Source of the DNA: an uncultured Tropicimonas sp.
GTDB lineage: Bacteria; Pseudomonadota; Alphaproteobacteria; Rhodobacterales; Rhodobacteraceae
DNA: 64,000 bases
Assembly (NCBI GenBank): GCA_947495685.1
Contig: CANLZY010000004.1
Location: 155,585 to 219,584 of the forward strand
Direction of reading: 5' to 3'
The translations under genes and the position numbers were made by a program. The stretch's first letter is position 1. Each line of letters starts with the position of its first letter. Below the pieces are notes generated by a model, which had not been told where the DNA came from, did not search any database, and saw only the letters and a program-made list of their open reading frames with translations. Of this stretch, positions 27,710-37,881 are shown one piece after another.

Positions 27710-29389
27710 ATGTCTGCTCGACGGATTCTCTCGCTTTGGTTCCCCCGCCTTGCGGCCGAACGGGTGCTGCGCCAGGAGCGCGGCACCCTTGACGTGCCGT
27801 TCGCCGTCGTGCGGGACAATGGCAACATGCAGCTCCTGTGGTCGCTGTCGGTCGCGGCCTCGCAGGCCGGACTGGTTGTGGGGCAGCCGCTCAGGGATGC
27901 GCGGGCGATGTGCCCAGATCTGGTCACGCGACGGTTGAACGACCAGACCGAGGCGGCGTTTCTGACCGTGCTGCGACGTTGGGCGGGCAAGTTTTCGCCC
28001 TGGGTGTCGGAGGAGCTGCCGGCCTCGTTGTTGGTGGATCTGACGGGCTGCACGCACCTTTTTGGCGGCGAGGCGGCGTTGCTGGCACAGGTGGAAGCGG
28101 AGTGCAGTGACCTGGGGCTGAGCGTGCAGGCCGGGGTTGCCGACACTGTGGGGGCTGCCTGGGCGCTGGCGCGCTTTGCCGGGCAGGGCAGCGAGGCGGC
28201 GCGGTCCGGTGATGCCATCGATCAGGAGGCGCGGGCGACACGGTCGCGGGCGGCCAAACGCCGGCACTGGGAGCGCGGCGGCGCGGCGCCCAGGCAGGTA
28301 CAGGCCGCGGCACCGGTGTCTCGGATCGCGCCGTTGGGCCAGACCCGCAGCGCGTTGGGCCCGTTATCGGTGTCGGCGCTGCGCCTGTCGCAACCGGTTG
28401 TCACCCAGCTGACCCGGCTGGGCCTGCGGCGAATCGACGAACTGGCGGGGCAGCCCCGGGCGGCGCTGTCGCGGCGGTTCGGCCGGGAGCTTGTGTTGCG
28501 GCTGGATCAGGCGCTCGGGTTGGTGCCGGAACCGGTCTCGCCGGCAAGACCGCCCGCCCATTTTGCCGTTCGCCTGACGTTGCCCGAACCCATCGGGCTG
28601 GAGGAAGATCTGCGGGCCGGGCTGGACCGGTTGCTGCCGGCGCTCTCCGAACGGTTGCGGGACAAGGGCCGCGGCGCGCGCCGGGTTCGTCTGCAGGCAT
28701 TCCGCTGCGATCACACGATGCAGTCGGTCGAGGTTGGGCTGGCGCGCCCCTCGGCCGACCCGGACCGGCTGTGCCCGCTGTTGCTGATGAAGCTGCACGA
28801 GATCGACGCGGGGCCGGGGATCGACGTGCTGCGGCTGGAGGCGCATGTGACCGAACCGGTGCATGCCACCCAGCACCGTGGGCACTTGGGGGCGGCGGCT
28901 GATGGTGTGTCCCGGACCAATCGGCAAGGCCCTGCCGCAGCGCTGGACGACCTGATCGGGCGCCTGGGCGCGCGGGTGGGGTTGGAGGCGATCCTGCGCC
29001 TGCATCCGGCTGACAGTCACATCCCCGAAAAGACCACCAACGTGCTGGCGGCGGCCTGGTCGGAACCGGCCAACACTTGGCCCAGCCGTCCTGCCGCACC
29101 ACGGCCGCTGGTGTTGTTCCGACCCGAACCGGTGCATGTGAGCGAGCCGGTCCGGATGCCGCCCCGCCCGCCCGCCCGGTTTCGCTGGCGACGACGGGAC
29201 CTGGTGCTGAGCAGCGGTTCGGGGCCGGAACGGATCGCGCCGGAATGGTGGCTGGACGACCCCGAATGGCGCTCGGGCACACGCGATTACTGGCGCGTCG
29301 AGGTGGACACCGGCGAACGGCTCTGGCTGTTCTATGCCCACGGCGGGGCGATGTCGGCAGGCTGGTTCTGTCAGGGCAGCTTTGCGTGA
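27710..29389 (+). CDS. imuB: Y-family DNA polymerase-like protein ImuB
   Basis: Non-catalytic Y-family polymerase homologue (559 residues) that, with ImuA and DnaE2, forms the SOS mutasome for translesion synthesis. It begins with the usual SARRILSLWFPRLAAERVL and has the UmuC-like domain to about residue 300 and a long Arg/Pro-rich C-terminal part. I chose ATG 27710 over TTG 27689. A LexA box lies directly upstream. Neither imuA before it nor dnaE2 after it is present, unlike the common imuA-imuB-dnaE2 operon. Confidence 0.9.
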   Translation: MSARRILSLWFPRLAAERVLRQERGTLDVPFAVVRDNGNMQLLWSLSVAASQAGLVVGQPLRDARAMCPDLVTRRLNDQTEAAFLTVLRRWAGKFSPWVSEELPASLLVDLTGCTHLFGGEAALLAQVEAECSDLGLSVQAGVADTVGAAWALARFAGQGSEAARSGDAIDQEARATRSRAAKRRHWERGGAAPRQVQAAAPVSRIAPLGQTRSALGPLSVSALRLSQPVVTQLTRLGLRRIDELAGQPRAALSRRFGRELVLRLDQALGLVPEPVSPARPPAHFAVRLTLPEPIGLEEDLRAGLDRLLPALSERLRDKGRGARRVRLQAFRCDHTMQSVEVGLARPSADPDRLCPLLLMKLHEIDAGPGIDVLRLEAHVTEPVHATQHRGHLGAAADGVSRTNRQGPAAALDDLIGRLGARVGLEAILRLHPADSHIPEKTTNVLAAAWSEPANTWPSRPAAPRPLVLFRPEPVHVSEPVRMPPRPPARFRWRRRDLVLSSGSGPERIAPEWWLDDPEWRSGTRDYWRVEVDTGERLWLFYAHGGAMSAGWFCQGSFA

Positions 29390-29459
29390 GACCTCGTCGG
29401 GCCGCGAGACGGGGCGCTGTTCCCGTTTCCGCCAGCGCGCATCTTGCGACGGGCGCCCC

Positions 29460-30485
29460 TCAGTCGAGATACGAGCGTTGAAAGATCTTCATGATATGAT
29501 CGACCGTAACCCATTTGACATGCAACTGGTCTTCTTCCCAGCACCGGTCCCGCGGTGAATTGATCGCAATCTCGTACGAGGGGAAGTAGTCGACAAAGTC
29601 ATAGGTACGCTTCAGCTCTTCAGCCACCGTGCGAAGTGTTGATTTGCTGCCGCTGTTGGCCACCACGATATCTTCCAACCGCCAGGTACCACCCAAGGGC
29701 ACAGGTGACACTGTCACGATGAACTTCATCTCCGGATTGCATTTCTCCCGGATGAGTTCGATGCAATACTTCATTTCATCAAGAATCGACTGGAACCCCG
29801 AGTCGACAAAGGCGTACCGCTCCCGATTCTTGCGGAGGGCTGCAACCCCGGGATGCCGATTCATCGCCAAACCTGTCTTGAGATCAATCCACCCCTCGGT
29901 CAGCCCGAGCGTGAAAAACACGACATCAGCCTTCTTGATGGTGGTCGCCGCAGCTTCGAGCTTCTTGCGGTTTCTCAACGCAACATCCAGCGGCAGATGC
30001 ACCAAGCCGCTTGCGTGAGGGTCGAACCACTGATCCGGGCCAATCTCGATCAATCCCTCATTCTCGATACGTTCATCGAGAATGACACGGCGCAATTCAT
30101 GGCTGAAGCTGTGGGCCGTGTATTTGTTCAGCGCTGCGCGACTGACAGCAACCGAACCATCCTTGGTCTTGTCCGAAACCCCGCCACCGATGCCGGTGTC
30201 CGGGTCATAGCTTTCGTAGTACTTTGGCTCAATTCCATGCCCGGCCAGAAGCAGGTTCATCTTGCGGGCCGACAAGACAATCTCGACATTGCGGGCAAAG
30301 CAGGAGCCCATTGTGAAAATTGCGGCATCCGGAGAAATCTTGAACTTCGGCGTATGTTCGATGTCCATAAGATCACCGGATAAAAATCTCGAGCGCGCGG
30401 ATACCGGAGCCGCTCCGTACCAAGTCCGCCGTTTGTTTTTAGACGTTATTTGAAGCCCTTCCGACAGTCCAAAACTCAAGTCCAT
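29460..30485 (-). CDS. GSCFA domain protein
   Basis: A 341-residue SGNH/GDSL-like hydrolase-family protein named for the N-terminal motif, here MGSCFARNVE (about 59-68). Some GSCFA proteins are linked to polysaccharide synthesis or modification, but no reaction is established. The gene is more AT-rich and uses different codons than its neighbours, suggesting transfer. It stands alone with a weak ribosome-binding site. Confidence 0.85.
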   Translation of the reverse strand: MDLSFGLSEGLQITSKNKRRTWYGAAPVSARSRFLSGDLMDIEHTPKFKISPDAAIFTMGSCFARNVEIVLSARKMNLLLAGHGIEPKYYESYDPDTGIGGGVSDKTKDGSVAVSRAALNKYTAHSFSHELRRVILDERIENEGLIEIGPDQWFDPHASGLVHLPLDVALRNRKKLEAAATTIKKADVVFFTLGLTEGWIDLKTGLAMNRHPGVAALRKNRERYAFVDSGFQSILDEMKYCIELIREKCNPEMKFIVTVSPVPLGGTWRLEDIVVANSGSKSTLRTVAEELKRTYDFVDYFPSYEIAINSPRDRCWEEDQLHVKWVTVDHIMKIFQRSYLD

Positions 30486-30577
30486 TGGTGAATCTCACAT
30501 ATATCTTTTTGCAACTGAGATTATGAACTCACGAAGTTGATTTTGTTTCAAGCTGGCGATTTACCGCAGGTCGGTCG

Positions 30578-31336
30578 TTACTCAGAACCTGCCGGAGCAG
30601 TCGCGCCAACGATCGGGCCCAGCGGGAAACCGCTGTCCGAACGACCCAGAGATGGTGCGTGCAACCGCGAGACCTTGCCGTCGAAATAGAGCGCGTTCGG
30701 CGTGTTCAGCGCATCGCGGAACAACCGGCCAAAGCTGTGGAAGTTGACCCGGTTGTCGGAAATCGCGAAATGCACCGTGACACCGTCGGTCTCGACCCCA
30801 ACACCGTTGCGGATGTAGCGGCTGTCGCTGTCGACCAGGAACCTTGGGTGCAGGGCGCCGTCGATGACCAGCATAGGTCCGGACTGGCTGGCGAAATCAC
30901 AGCGAGGCGGGTTGGCGGCATAGGTCCGGCTCTCGATCACCTCGGCGCTGTCATCCCGGATACAGAAAATCCCGTTGGGCAGCAGGCCGAAGTTGCCCGG
31001 TCCTTCGCGGGTGACCAGCGGGCCGCTCTGGGTGCCGTTTTCCAGATACAGGCCAACCGGGCTGCGGTCATCGTGGTACATGCCGCCATTCATCGCAAAG
31101 GCCAGCTGCTTGCCCTCGGACTGCAGGCTGCGGTCGATGGTGCTGAAGCTGCCATAGAGATTGCCGTCGGCATCGTTGTGCCAAAGGCGAATTTCGTCCT
31201 GATCGGCGCGCAGCGTGCAGACGGTGAAACGGTTCCCGTCATGGGCCAGTTTGCGGCAGTCCGGGGCGGCATCGGCCATCCCGGGCAACAGGAGCAGCAG
31301 GGCAACCCAGGCCGCCCGGCGGGCTTCAGGTCTCAT
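30578..31336 (-). CDS. Phosphodiester glycosidase family protein (DUF2233/NAGPA-like), secreted
   Basis: A 252-residue predicted exported protein with a leader (to about residue 24, ending ADAAPD). Conserved blocks include FAMNGGMY, GLYLENG, NGIFCI and the C-terminal NALYFDGKVSRLHAP. The family contains the uncovering enzyme (GlcNAc-1-phosphodiester alpha-N-acetylglucosaminidase) and bacterial exopolysaccharide proteins. ATG 31336 lies six bases after GAGG inside the end of rbfA, so the two genes are coupled. Confidence 0.82.
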   Translation of the reverse strand: MRPEARRAAWVALLLLLPGMADAAPDCRKLAHDGNRFTVCTLRADQDEIRLWHNDADGNLYGSFSTIDRSLQSEGKQLAFAMNGGMYHDDRSPVGLYLENGTQSGPLVTREGPGNFGLLPNGIFCIRDDSAEVIESRTYAANPPRCDFASQSGPMLVIDGALHPRFLVDSDSRYIRNGVGVETDGVTVHFAISDNRVNFHSFGRLFRDALNTPNALYFDGKVSRLHAPSLGRSDSGFPLGPIVGATAPAGSE

Positions 31337-31748
31337 CGTCATCCTCGTTGGTGGCGGCGATGTCGCGCTGCACGTCCTCCTGCGAAAACAGGCGCCGGGT
31401 CTCGTCCATCCGGTCGAACGTGTCGTCCAAGATGAAACGCAGCTGCGGCGTGTGTTTCAGCGACATGCCCTTGGACAACGCATGGCGCAATTCCCCGCGA
31501 TTGCGGTTCAACGCCTCCAACGCCTCGGGAGCGTTCAACCCTCCCAGTGGCATCACGAAAGCGATAGCGTTCTTGAGATCGGGCGATGCCCGAACCTCTG
31601 CAACGGTGATCGAGATGCGATTCAGCTCGGGGTCGTGGATTTCGCCCTGCGCCAAGACCTCCGACAGCCGCCGGCGGATCAACTCACCGACACGAAGTTG
31701 GCGTTGAGACGGGCCGGAGCCGGTATTTTGAAACTTCTTCTTTGCCAT
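31326..31748 (-). CDS. rbfA: 30S ribosome-binding factor RbfA
   Basis: Late 30S assembly factor of 140 residues that binds near the 5' end of 16S rRNA helix 1 and is needed for efficient processing. The N-terminal [19 protein letters not shown] and the [17 protein letters not shown] block are typical. ATG 31748 follows GGAGAGA; an upstream in-frame TTG is unlikely. In many proteobacteria rbfA is next to truB-rpsO-pnp; here it is over 20 kb away and linked to a secreted glycosidase gene. Confidence 0.94.
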   Translation of the reverse strand: MAKKKFQNTGSGPSQRQLRVGELIRRRLSEVLAQGEIHDPELNRISITVAEVRASPDLKNAIAFVMPLGGLNAPEALEALNRNRGELRHALSKGMSLKHTPQLRFILDDTFDRMDETRRLFSQEDVQRDIAATNEDDDET

Positions 31749-31845
31749 TCTCTCCAACTATGGCGGCTGGGCGCGCGGTGCAAGCGGGGCTTTGCGTCTT
31801 CGGGTGGCTCGGCTAAAGGAAGCTCGAGAGCAAGGAGACAGCCAA

Positions 31846-32655
31846 ATGAGCAATACACCGGGAATCGTGGTCATGGGAGCATCTGGCCGCATGGGGCAGA
31901 TGCTGGTCCGCGAAGTTCAGGCGCACCCCGGCATGCGGCTTGTCGGCGCGGTCGAACGTGAAGGCCACGAATGGGTCGGGCAGGACATCGGCGTGGCCAT
32001 GGGTGGAACCGCGAGCGGTCTGCATGTGACCGACGACCCGCTGGAGGCGATGGCCGGTGCGCAGGGGGTGATCGATTTCACCACCCCTCAGGTGACGATC
32101 GACCTGTCGGTGATCGCGGCGCAGGCCCGCGCGGTGCACGTGATCGGCACAACCGGCATGAGTGACGAGGACCTGGCAAAGCTGGACGGCGCTGCCCGGC
32201 ACGCCGTGATCGTGCGGGCGGGCAACATGAGCCTGGGTGTCAATCTGCTGACTCAACTGACCCGTCAGGTGGCCGCGGCGTTGGACGAGGATTTCGATAT
32301 CGAGGTTGTCGAGGCTCACCACCGGCACAAGGTCGATGCGCCTTCTGGCACGGCGCTGATGCTGGGTGAGGCCGCCGCCGAGGGGCGTGGGCTGGACTTT
32401 AGCGATGCCTATGTTGCCGCGCGTGATGGTATTACCGGGGCGCGGGCGCCTGGGACCATCGGGTTCTCGGCCATTCGGGGCGGCGACATCATCGGCGAAC
32501 ACGACGTGATCTTTGCCGGGGCCGGCGAGCGGATCGTCCTTCGCCATGTCGCCAGCGACAGGGCGCTGTTCGCCCGCGGCGCATTGAAGGCCGTTCTTTG
32601 GGGGCAGGACAAATCCCCGGGCCATTACTCGATGCTGGATGTGCTTGGCCTTTAG
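31846..32655 (+). CDS. dapB: 4-hydroxy-tetrahydrodipicolinate reductase
   Basis: NAD(P)H-dependent second step after DapA in lysine/diaminopimelate synthesis. The 269 residues show the dinucleotide motif GASGRMG (about 10-16) and the DapB signature [18 protein letters not shown] 31846 follows AAGGAGACAGCCAA. It is divergent from rbfA. Confidence 0.95.
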   Translation: MSNTPGIVVMGASGRMGQMLVREVQAHPGMRLVGAVEREGHEWVGQDIGVAMGGTASGLHVTDDPLEAMAGAQGVIDFTTPQVTIDLSVIAAQARAVHVIGTTGMSDEDLAKLDGAARHAVIVRAGNMSLGVNLLTQLTRQVAAALDEDFDIEVVEAHHRHKVDAPSGTALMLGEAAAEGRGLDFSDAYVAARDGITGARAPGTIGFSAIRGGDIIGEHDVIFAGAGERIVLRHVASDRALFARGALKAVLWGQDKSPGHYSMLDVLGL

Positions 32656-32775
32656 CGGAGGCCGACACGCCATCGAGTGGCGTCGTTGGCGGGGGCAGAG
32701 TCCGCACCCCCGCCTGCTGCCGCCATCATCGGGCTGACATTGTGAACATCGCGGATCGTGCGGGGCAATGCCGCG

Positions 32776-32848
32776 CGCGTCGGATCACACAGGTCCGACG
32801 CGGGCTCAGGCCCTTTGGGCCGAGACCAATCGACCCGGCCCAAAGGGC
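32776..32848. repeat. Two tandem inverted repeats between convergent genes
   Basis: First: nine-base arms 32776-32784 and 32794-32802 (CGCGTCGGA/TCCGACGCG). Second: 13-base arms 32810-32822 and 32836-32848 (GCCCTTTGGGCCG and its complement). They fall between the stops of dapB and the DUF1674 gene, a place for a bidirectional terminator, but there is no U-tract on either side. Confidence 0.5.
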
Positions 32849-32854
32849 GAGCGA

Positions 32855-33052
32855 TCAGAAATCGATCGCGATGCCTTTCTTTTCCCAATCGCCGTAGCGT
32901 ACGGGTTCAAGGCCCTTGATGCGGCCGCCGTATTCGGTGGGCATGTCGGACGCCTCGGCTTCTGCCTGGGCGCGACGTTCTTCGGCTTCGGCCAGGGCGC
33001 GTTGTGCCGCTGGCGGAAGCTCCGTGCGGGGCTGTTCTGGTGCGTCTGACAT
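32855..33052 (-). CDS. DUF1674 protein (succinate dehydrogenase assembly factor 4-like)
   Basis: A 65-residue protein with the conserved C-terminal EYGGRIKGLEPVRYGDWEKKG block of the DUF1674/SDHAF4 family. In mitochondria the homologue binds flavinated SDHA and promotes assembly of succinate dehydrogenase. ATG 33052 follows GGATGGGACG. The sdh genes are not here. Confidence 0.88.
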   Translation of the reverse strand: MSDAPEQPRTELPPAAQRALAEAEERRAQAEAEASDMPTEYGGRIKGLEPVRYGDWEKKGIAIDF

Positions 33053-33128
33053 CGTCCCATCCTTGTCGTTGACCCGGGTGTGATATACGCCGCGCAGGTC
33101 AAAGAGCAATGGGAAGGGCCGTCGCATC

Positions 33129-34436
33129 ATGGACGAGCAAGGCGGGAAGGGCACCAAACGGCAACCGGCGAGCGGGATTCCCCCCCGGCAACTGGCACTG
33201 GATATGCTGCAGGGCGTCTGGGAAGACGGCATGCTGCTGGCCGAGATGGAGGCGCATCCGCATTTCGCCGACGCCCCCCCGGACGTCCGCGCGCGCGCCG
33301 GACGACTGGCGCGCACAACCCTGCGGAACGCCGGACGAGCCGATGCGGCAATGAACCCTTACCTCAAGCACAATCCGCGACCGGGCATCCGGGCGGTCCT
33401 GAGGCTGGCAACCGTCGAGATCCTGCTGGAGGGCGAGGCCGCGCATGGGGTCGTCAACGCCGCCGTCACCATGGCTCGGCGCGAAGAGCCAAGGGCCGCA
33501 CCGATGGTCAATGCCGTCCTGCGCCGCGTCGCCGAAGCAGGTCAGGCGGCCTGGCAATCCGCACCGCCGCAGCGGCTGCCCAACTGGCTGCGCGGACGGT
33601 TGGGGTCTGCGTATGGCAACGCTCGCGTTGCGCTGATGGAGGCGGTGTTCGAACAGGCGCCGCCGCTGGATCTGACCCTGCGCGTGTCGTCGGAGACGCT
33701 GGCGGAGGCAGTCGGCGGAACGGCCTTGGCCACCGGGTCGATCCGGGTGGAGAAACCCAGGCAGGTCTCGACGATGCCGGGGTTCGACACTGGCGACTGG
33801 TGGGTGCAGGACGCAGCCGCGGCCTTGCCGGCGCGGTTGCTGGACGCGAAGGCGGGCGAACGGGTGCTCGACCTGTGTGCGGCCCCCGGTGGCAAGACCT
33901 TGCAACTGGCGGCCACCGGCGCCGATGTCACTGCGCTGGACGTGTCCGAGGACCGGTTGGTGCGGCTGTACCAGAACCTGGAGCGGACAGGGCTGGCGGC
34001 CAATGTCGTGGCGGCGGATGCACTGGACTGGCAGCCCGATGCGCCGTTTGACGCGATCCTGCTGGACGCGCCCTGTTCCGCGACCGGCACGATTCGCCGT
34101 CACCCCGATCTTCCCTTCGTCAAGGACACCGCCGGCATCAAGCCGCTCTTTGCACTGCAGGCGGCGTTGATCGACCGGGCGGTGGACATGCTGGCACCCG
34201 GCGGGCGGCTGGTCTTTTGCACCTGCTCGCTGTTGCCCGAAGAGGGCGAAGCACAGTTGGAGGCGATGTTGGCGCGCCACGTCGACCTGTCTGTCGATGG
34301 GGGTGCGGTCGAGCGGCTGGCCGGGCTCGACCCGGAGTGGAACATGGCCCCCGGCGCGCTTCGGACAACGCCCGACATGTGGCCAGAACGCGGCGGTCTG
34401 GATGGGTTTTTCATTGCTGCGCTGCGGAAGGCCTGA
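33129..34436 (+). CDS. rsmB: 16S rRNA m5C methyltransferase, RsmB/Sun family
   Basis: SAM-dependent RNA cytosine-C5 methyltransferase of 435 residues, predicted to act on C967 of 16S rRNA. An N-terminal NusB-like domain (about 20-140) is followed by the methyltransferase domain with DLCAAPGGKT (SAM site, about 251-260), LDAPCSATG (about 311-319, motif IV Cys) and FCTCSLLPEE (about 361-370, catalytic Cys). Divergent from the DUF1674 gene. Confidence 0.9.
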   Translation: MDEQGGKGTKRQPASGIPPRQLALDMLQGVWEDGMLLAEMEAHPHFADAPPDVRARAGRLARTTLRNAGRADAAMNPYLKHNPRPGIRAVLRLATVEILLEGEAAHGVVNAAVTMARREEPRAAPMVNAVLRRVAEAGQAAWQSAPPQRLPNWLRGRLGSAYGNARVALMEAVFEQAPPLDLTLRVSSETLAEAVGGTALATGSIRVEKPRQVSTMPGFDTGDWWVQDAAAALPARLLDAKAGERVLDLCAAPGGKTLQLAATGADVTALDVSEDRLVRLYQNLERTGLAANVVAADALDWQPDAPFDAILLDAPCSATGTIRRHPDLPFVKDTAGIKPLFALQAALIDRAVDMLAPGGRLVFCTCSLLPEEGEAQLEAMLARHVDLSVDGGAVERLAGLDPEWNMAPGALRTTPDMWPERGGLDGFFIAALRKA

Positions 34437-34508
34437 CAGCGCCCCTGTCTGGGCGTAGGCTTTGACGAGGTAGAGACCCACAGGATCAAGGGGGAGCGTT
34501 CCGCTGCC

Positions 34509-36272
34509 ATGGAACATGTTGAGGGTAAACCCAACTGGCGAGAGCGTCGAACGCGCCTGATGAACCGTGTGCATGCGCGGCGTGCCGTGCGTGCGCGCCC
34601 CGCAACCGGCTTCGTGTCGCAACCAGAGCCGCGCACCATTGGCTCGTTCGCGCGGGGCCGACAGTTGATTGCAGGAAACTTCCTGTTTGCAGGCTACCTG
34701 ATCGAGGCACCGAAGACGTCGATGTGGGATCTGACGATGCCCGCCCCCCGGTTTGAACAGGCGTTGCACGGATTTCAATGGATGGACGACCTTGCCGCCG
34801 TGGGTGACATGGCGGCGCGCAGGCGGGCGCAAGACTGGACCTGGGACTGGATCGACCGGTTCGGGCGCGGCACCGGGTCGGGCTGGACGCCGGATCTGGC
34901 CGGGCGGCGCGTCATCCGCTGGATCAACCACGCGATCTTTCTGCTGCATGGACAGGATTCGGCGCATTCGAGGAAATTCTTTGCGACGCTGGGTGCGCAG
35001 ACGATCTTTCTCAGCCGCCGCTGGCAGTGTACCGAGCCCGGCCTGCCACGGTTCGAGGCGCTGGCCGGGCTGATTTATGCCGGCCTGTCCCTGTCGGGGC
35101 AGGCGCAATACGTGGCACCTGCCGTCAAGGCGTTGTCACGGGAGTGCCGGACCCGGATCGACGCGCAGGGCGGCCTGCCGACGCGCAATCCCGAGGAGCT
35201 GCTTGAAGCCTTCACGCTGTTGATCTGGGCCGCGCAGGCGTTGATCGAATCCGGGCAGCGGCCAGAAAAGGCGCATGAGGAAGCCATTGTCCGCATTGCT
35301 CCAACGCTGCGCGCATTGCGTCATGCCGATGGCGCGCTGGCCCGGTTTCATGGCGGCAGCCGCGGGGCCGAGGGGCGTCTGGACCACGCTCTGGCGGCCG
35401 CGGGAATCCGCCCGGAACCCCACGATGGGCTGGCAATGGGGTATCTGCGGCTGGCGGGGGGGCGCACGACGCTGATCGTCGATGCGGCGCCGCCACCCGC
35501 CGGCGCGGCATCGGTCAATGCGCATGCCTCGACCTTGGCGTTTGAGCTGACCTCCGGGCGGCGACCGGTGATCGTCAATTGCGGCCCCGGCGCGACGTTT
35601 GGGGAAACCTGGCGGCGGGCCGGCCGGGCGACGCCCAGCCACTCGACCCTGGGCATTGACGGGCTCTCGTCGTCGCGGCTGGGGGTCGTCGGGCTGGGGC
35701 GCGGTTTGCGAGGAGAGATCCTGCATGATCTGCCGAACGATGTCCGGATTCAGAGGTCGTCCGACGACGATGAATTGAACCTGCTGCTGGGCCACGATGG
35801 CTATGTCGAGAGCCACGGATTGACCCATGTTCGCCAACTCACGCTGAGCCGCGACGGACGCACGCTGGAAGGCGAAGACACGCTGGGCGCCCTGACCGAA
35901 GCCGATCAGGCGGTGTTCGACCGCCACATGACCCAGACCCAGTTGCAAGGCGTGCCGTTTTCGATCCGGTTCCATCTGCATCCCGATGTCGATGGTACGC
36001 TGGACATGGGCGGACACGCCGTTTCGTTGGGGTTGAAGAGTGGCGAGATCTGGGTGTTCCGATACTCCGGTGACGGAGAGTTGACGTTGGAGCCGAGCGT
36101 CTACCTCGAAGCCGGGCGGCTGAAACCACGTGCGACAAAACAGATCGTACTTTCGGGCCGTGTTGTCGAATCTGCGTCGCAGATGAACTGGACCTTGGCC
36201 AAGGCACAGGATACGCCGCAGGCGATCCGCGACATCGTCAGGGATGACGATGACCACCTGACCCTAGACTGA
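34509..36272 (+). CDS. Heparinase II/III family protein
   Basis: A 587-residue protein with an N-terminal alpha/alpha barrel and a C-terminal heparinase II/III beta-sandwich domain (from about 320). In this alphaproteobacterial subgroup it lies just upstream of purH and has no signal peptide, so a role on extracellular heparin is unlikely; the true polysaccharide substrate is unknown. A GGGGGAG lies a rather long distance before ATG 34509, and a later start near 34560 is possible. Confidence 0.82.
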   Translation: MEHVEGKPNWRERRTRLMNRVHARRAVRARPATGFVSQPEPRTIGSFARGRQLIAGNFLFAGYLIEAPKTSMWDLTMPAPRFEQALHGFQWMDDLAAVGDMAARRRAQDWTWDWIDRFGRGTGSGWTPDLAGRRVIRWINHAIFLLHGQDSAHSRKFFATLGAQTIFLSRRWQCTEPGLPRFEALAGLIYAGLSLSGQAQYVAPAVKALSRECRTRIDAQGGLPTRNPEELLEAFTLLIWAAQALIESGQRPEKAHEEAIVRIAPTLRALRHADGALARFHGGSRGAEGRLDHALAAAGIRPEPHDGLAMGYLRLAGGRTTLIVDAAPPPAGAASVNAHASTLAFELTSGRRPVIVNCGPGATFGETWRRAGRATPSHSTLGIDGLSSSRLGVVGLGRGLRGEILHDLPNDVRIQRSSDDDELNLLLGHDGYVESHGLTHVRQLTLSRDGRTLEGEDTLGALTEADQAVFDRHMTQTQLQGVPFSIRFHLHPDVDGTLDMGGHAVSLGLKSGEIWVFRYSGDGELTLEPSVYLEAGRLKPRATKQIVLSGRVVESASQMNWTLAKAQDTPQAIRDIVRDDDDHLTLD

Positions 36273-36287
36273 CCGAGGAATGCTGCC

Positions 36288-37877
36288 ATGACCGAGTTCC
36301 GCCCTATCCGCCGTGCCCTGTTGTCTGTGTCTGACAAGGAGGGGCTGGTCGATCTGGGCCGCGGACTGGCGTCCCGTGGTGTCGAGCTGCTGTCCACCGG
36401 CGGCACCGCCCACACCCTGCGTCAGGCCGGGCTCGAGGTGATCGACGTGTCCGAGGTGACCGGCTTTCCCGAGATGATGGATGGCCGCGTTAAGACCTTG
36501 CACCCCAAGGTGCACGGCGGCCTTCTGGCGCTGCGCGACAATGACGAACACGTCGCCGCCATGACCGAACACGGCATTGTCGAGATCGACCTGCTTGTGG
36601 TGAACCTCTACCCGTTCGAGGCCACTGTCGCGAAAGGCGCCGACTACGACACCTGCATCGAGAACATCGACATTGGCGGCCCGGCGATGATCCGCGCGGC
36701 GGCCAAGAACCATGCCTTCGTCACCGTTGTGGTGGATGTGCAGGACTACGAAAAGCTGCTCGGCGACATGGATCAGCACGACGGTGCGACCTGCCCGAAG
36801 TTCCGCCGCAAACTGGCGCAGATCGCCTATGCTCGCACCGCCGCGTATGATGCCGCCGTGTCGACCTGGATGGCGCAAGCCATCGGGGTGGAGACCCCGC
36901 GCCGTCGGGCCGTGGCCGGCACGCTGGCCCAGACCATGCGCTATGGCGAGAACCCGCACCAGAAGGCGGCGTTCTACAAGGATGGCTCCAGCCGCCCCGG
37001 GGTGGCAACGGCCCAACAGCTTCAGGGCAAGGAACTGAGCTACAATAATATCAACGACACCGATGCCGCCTTTGAACTTGTGGCGGAGTTCGACCCGGCC
37101 GACGGGCCGGCGGTTGCCATCATCAAGCACGCCAACCCTTGTGGCGTGGCCCGTGGCGCGACCCTGGCCGAAGCCTATTCCCGTGCATTCGACTGCGACC
37201 GGACCTCGGCCTTTGGCGGAATCATCGCGCTGAACCAGACGCTGGACGTCGAGACCGCCAGGGAAATCGCGGAGATCTTCACCGAAGTGGTGATCGCCCC
37301 GCAGATTGACCCGGATGCCGCCGCGGTATTTGCAAAGAAAAAGAACCTGCGTCTGCTGTCGACCGGTGGGCTGCCGGATCCACGGGCCGTTGCCACGACC
37401 ATTCGCCAGGTGTCTGGCGGGTACCTGGTGCAGGACAAGGACACGGGTCATATCTCGCTGGACGACCTGAAGGTCGTGACCAAACGCGCGCCGACCGACG
37501 AAGAACTGAGGGATCTGCTGTTTGCCTGGAAAGTCGCCAAGCACGTGAAATCCAACGCCATCGTCTATGTGAAGGACGCCGCGACCGTGGGCGTCGGGGC
37601 TGGCCAGATGAGCCGTGTCGATTCTACCCGCATCGCTGCCCGCAAGTCGCAGGACATGGCAGAGGCGCTTGGGTTGGCCACACCGCTGACCCATGGCTCC
37701 GTCGTGGCGTCGGATGCGTTCTTCCCGTTCCCGGACGGGTTGCTGACAGCAGCCGAAGCCGGCGCGACGGCGGTGATCCAACCCGGCGGCTCGATGCGGG
37801 ACGACACGGTGATCGCCGCGGCCGACGAGGCCGGCATTGCCATGGTCTTCACCGGCATGCGGCACTTCCGGCATTGA
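36288..37877 (+). CDS. purH: Bifunctional AICAR formyltransferase / IMP cyclohydrolase
   Basis: Catalyses the last two steps of purine synthesis, formylating AICAR and closing the ring to IMP. The 529 residues contain the cyclohydrolase domain ([12 protein letters not shown] near 69; [18 protein letters not shown] near 125) and the transformylase domain ([12 protein letters not shown] near 219; KHANPCGVA near 280). ATG 36288 has GAGGAATGCTGCC upstream and is 15 bases after the heparinase-like gene. Confidence 0.96.
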   Translation: MTEFRPIRRALLSVSDKEGLVDLGRGLASRGVELLSTGGTAHTLRQAGLEVIDVSEVTGFPEMMDGRVKTLHPKVHGGLLALRDNDEHVAAMTEHGIVEIDLLVVNLYPFEATVAKGADYDTCIENIDIGGPAMIRAAAKNHAFVTVVVDVQDYEKLLGDMDQHDGATCPKFRRKLAQIAYARTAAYDAAVSTWMAQAIGVETPRRRAVAGTLAQTMRYGENPHQKAAFYKDGSSRPGVATAQQLQGKELSYNNINDTDAAFELVAEFDPADGPAVAIIKHANPCGVARGATLAEAYSRAFDCDRTSAFGGIIALNQTLDVETAREIAEIFTEVVIAPQIDPDAAAVFAKKKNLRLLSTGGLPDPRAVATTIRQVSGGYLVQDKDTGHISLDDLKVVTKRAPTDEELRDLLFAWKVAKHVKSNAIVYVKDAATVGVGAGQMSRVDSTRIAARKSQDMAEALGLATPLTHGSVVASDAFFPFPDGLLTAAEAGATAVIQPGGSMRDDTVIAAADEAGIAMVFTGMRHFRH

Positions 37878-37881
37878 TCGC

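Noticed and set aside
34509-36272. Reading the heparinase-like gene as an extracellular heparin lyase
   Set aside because: No signal peptide and a constant place next to purH in this group; only the family name is safe.
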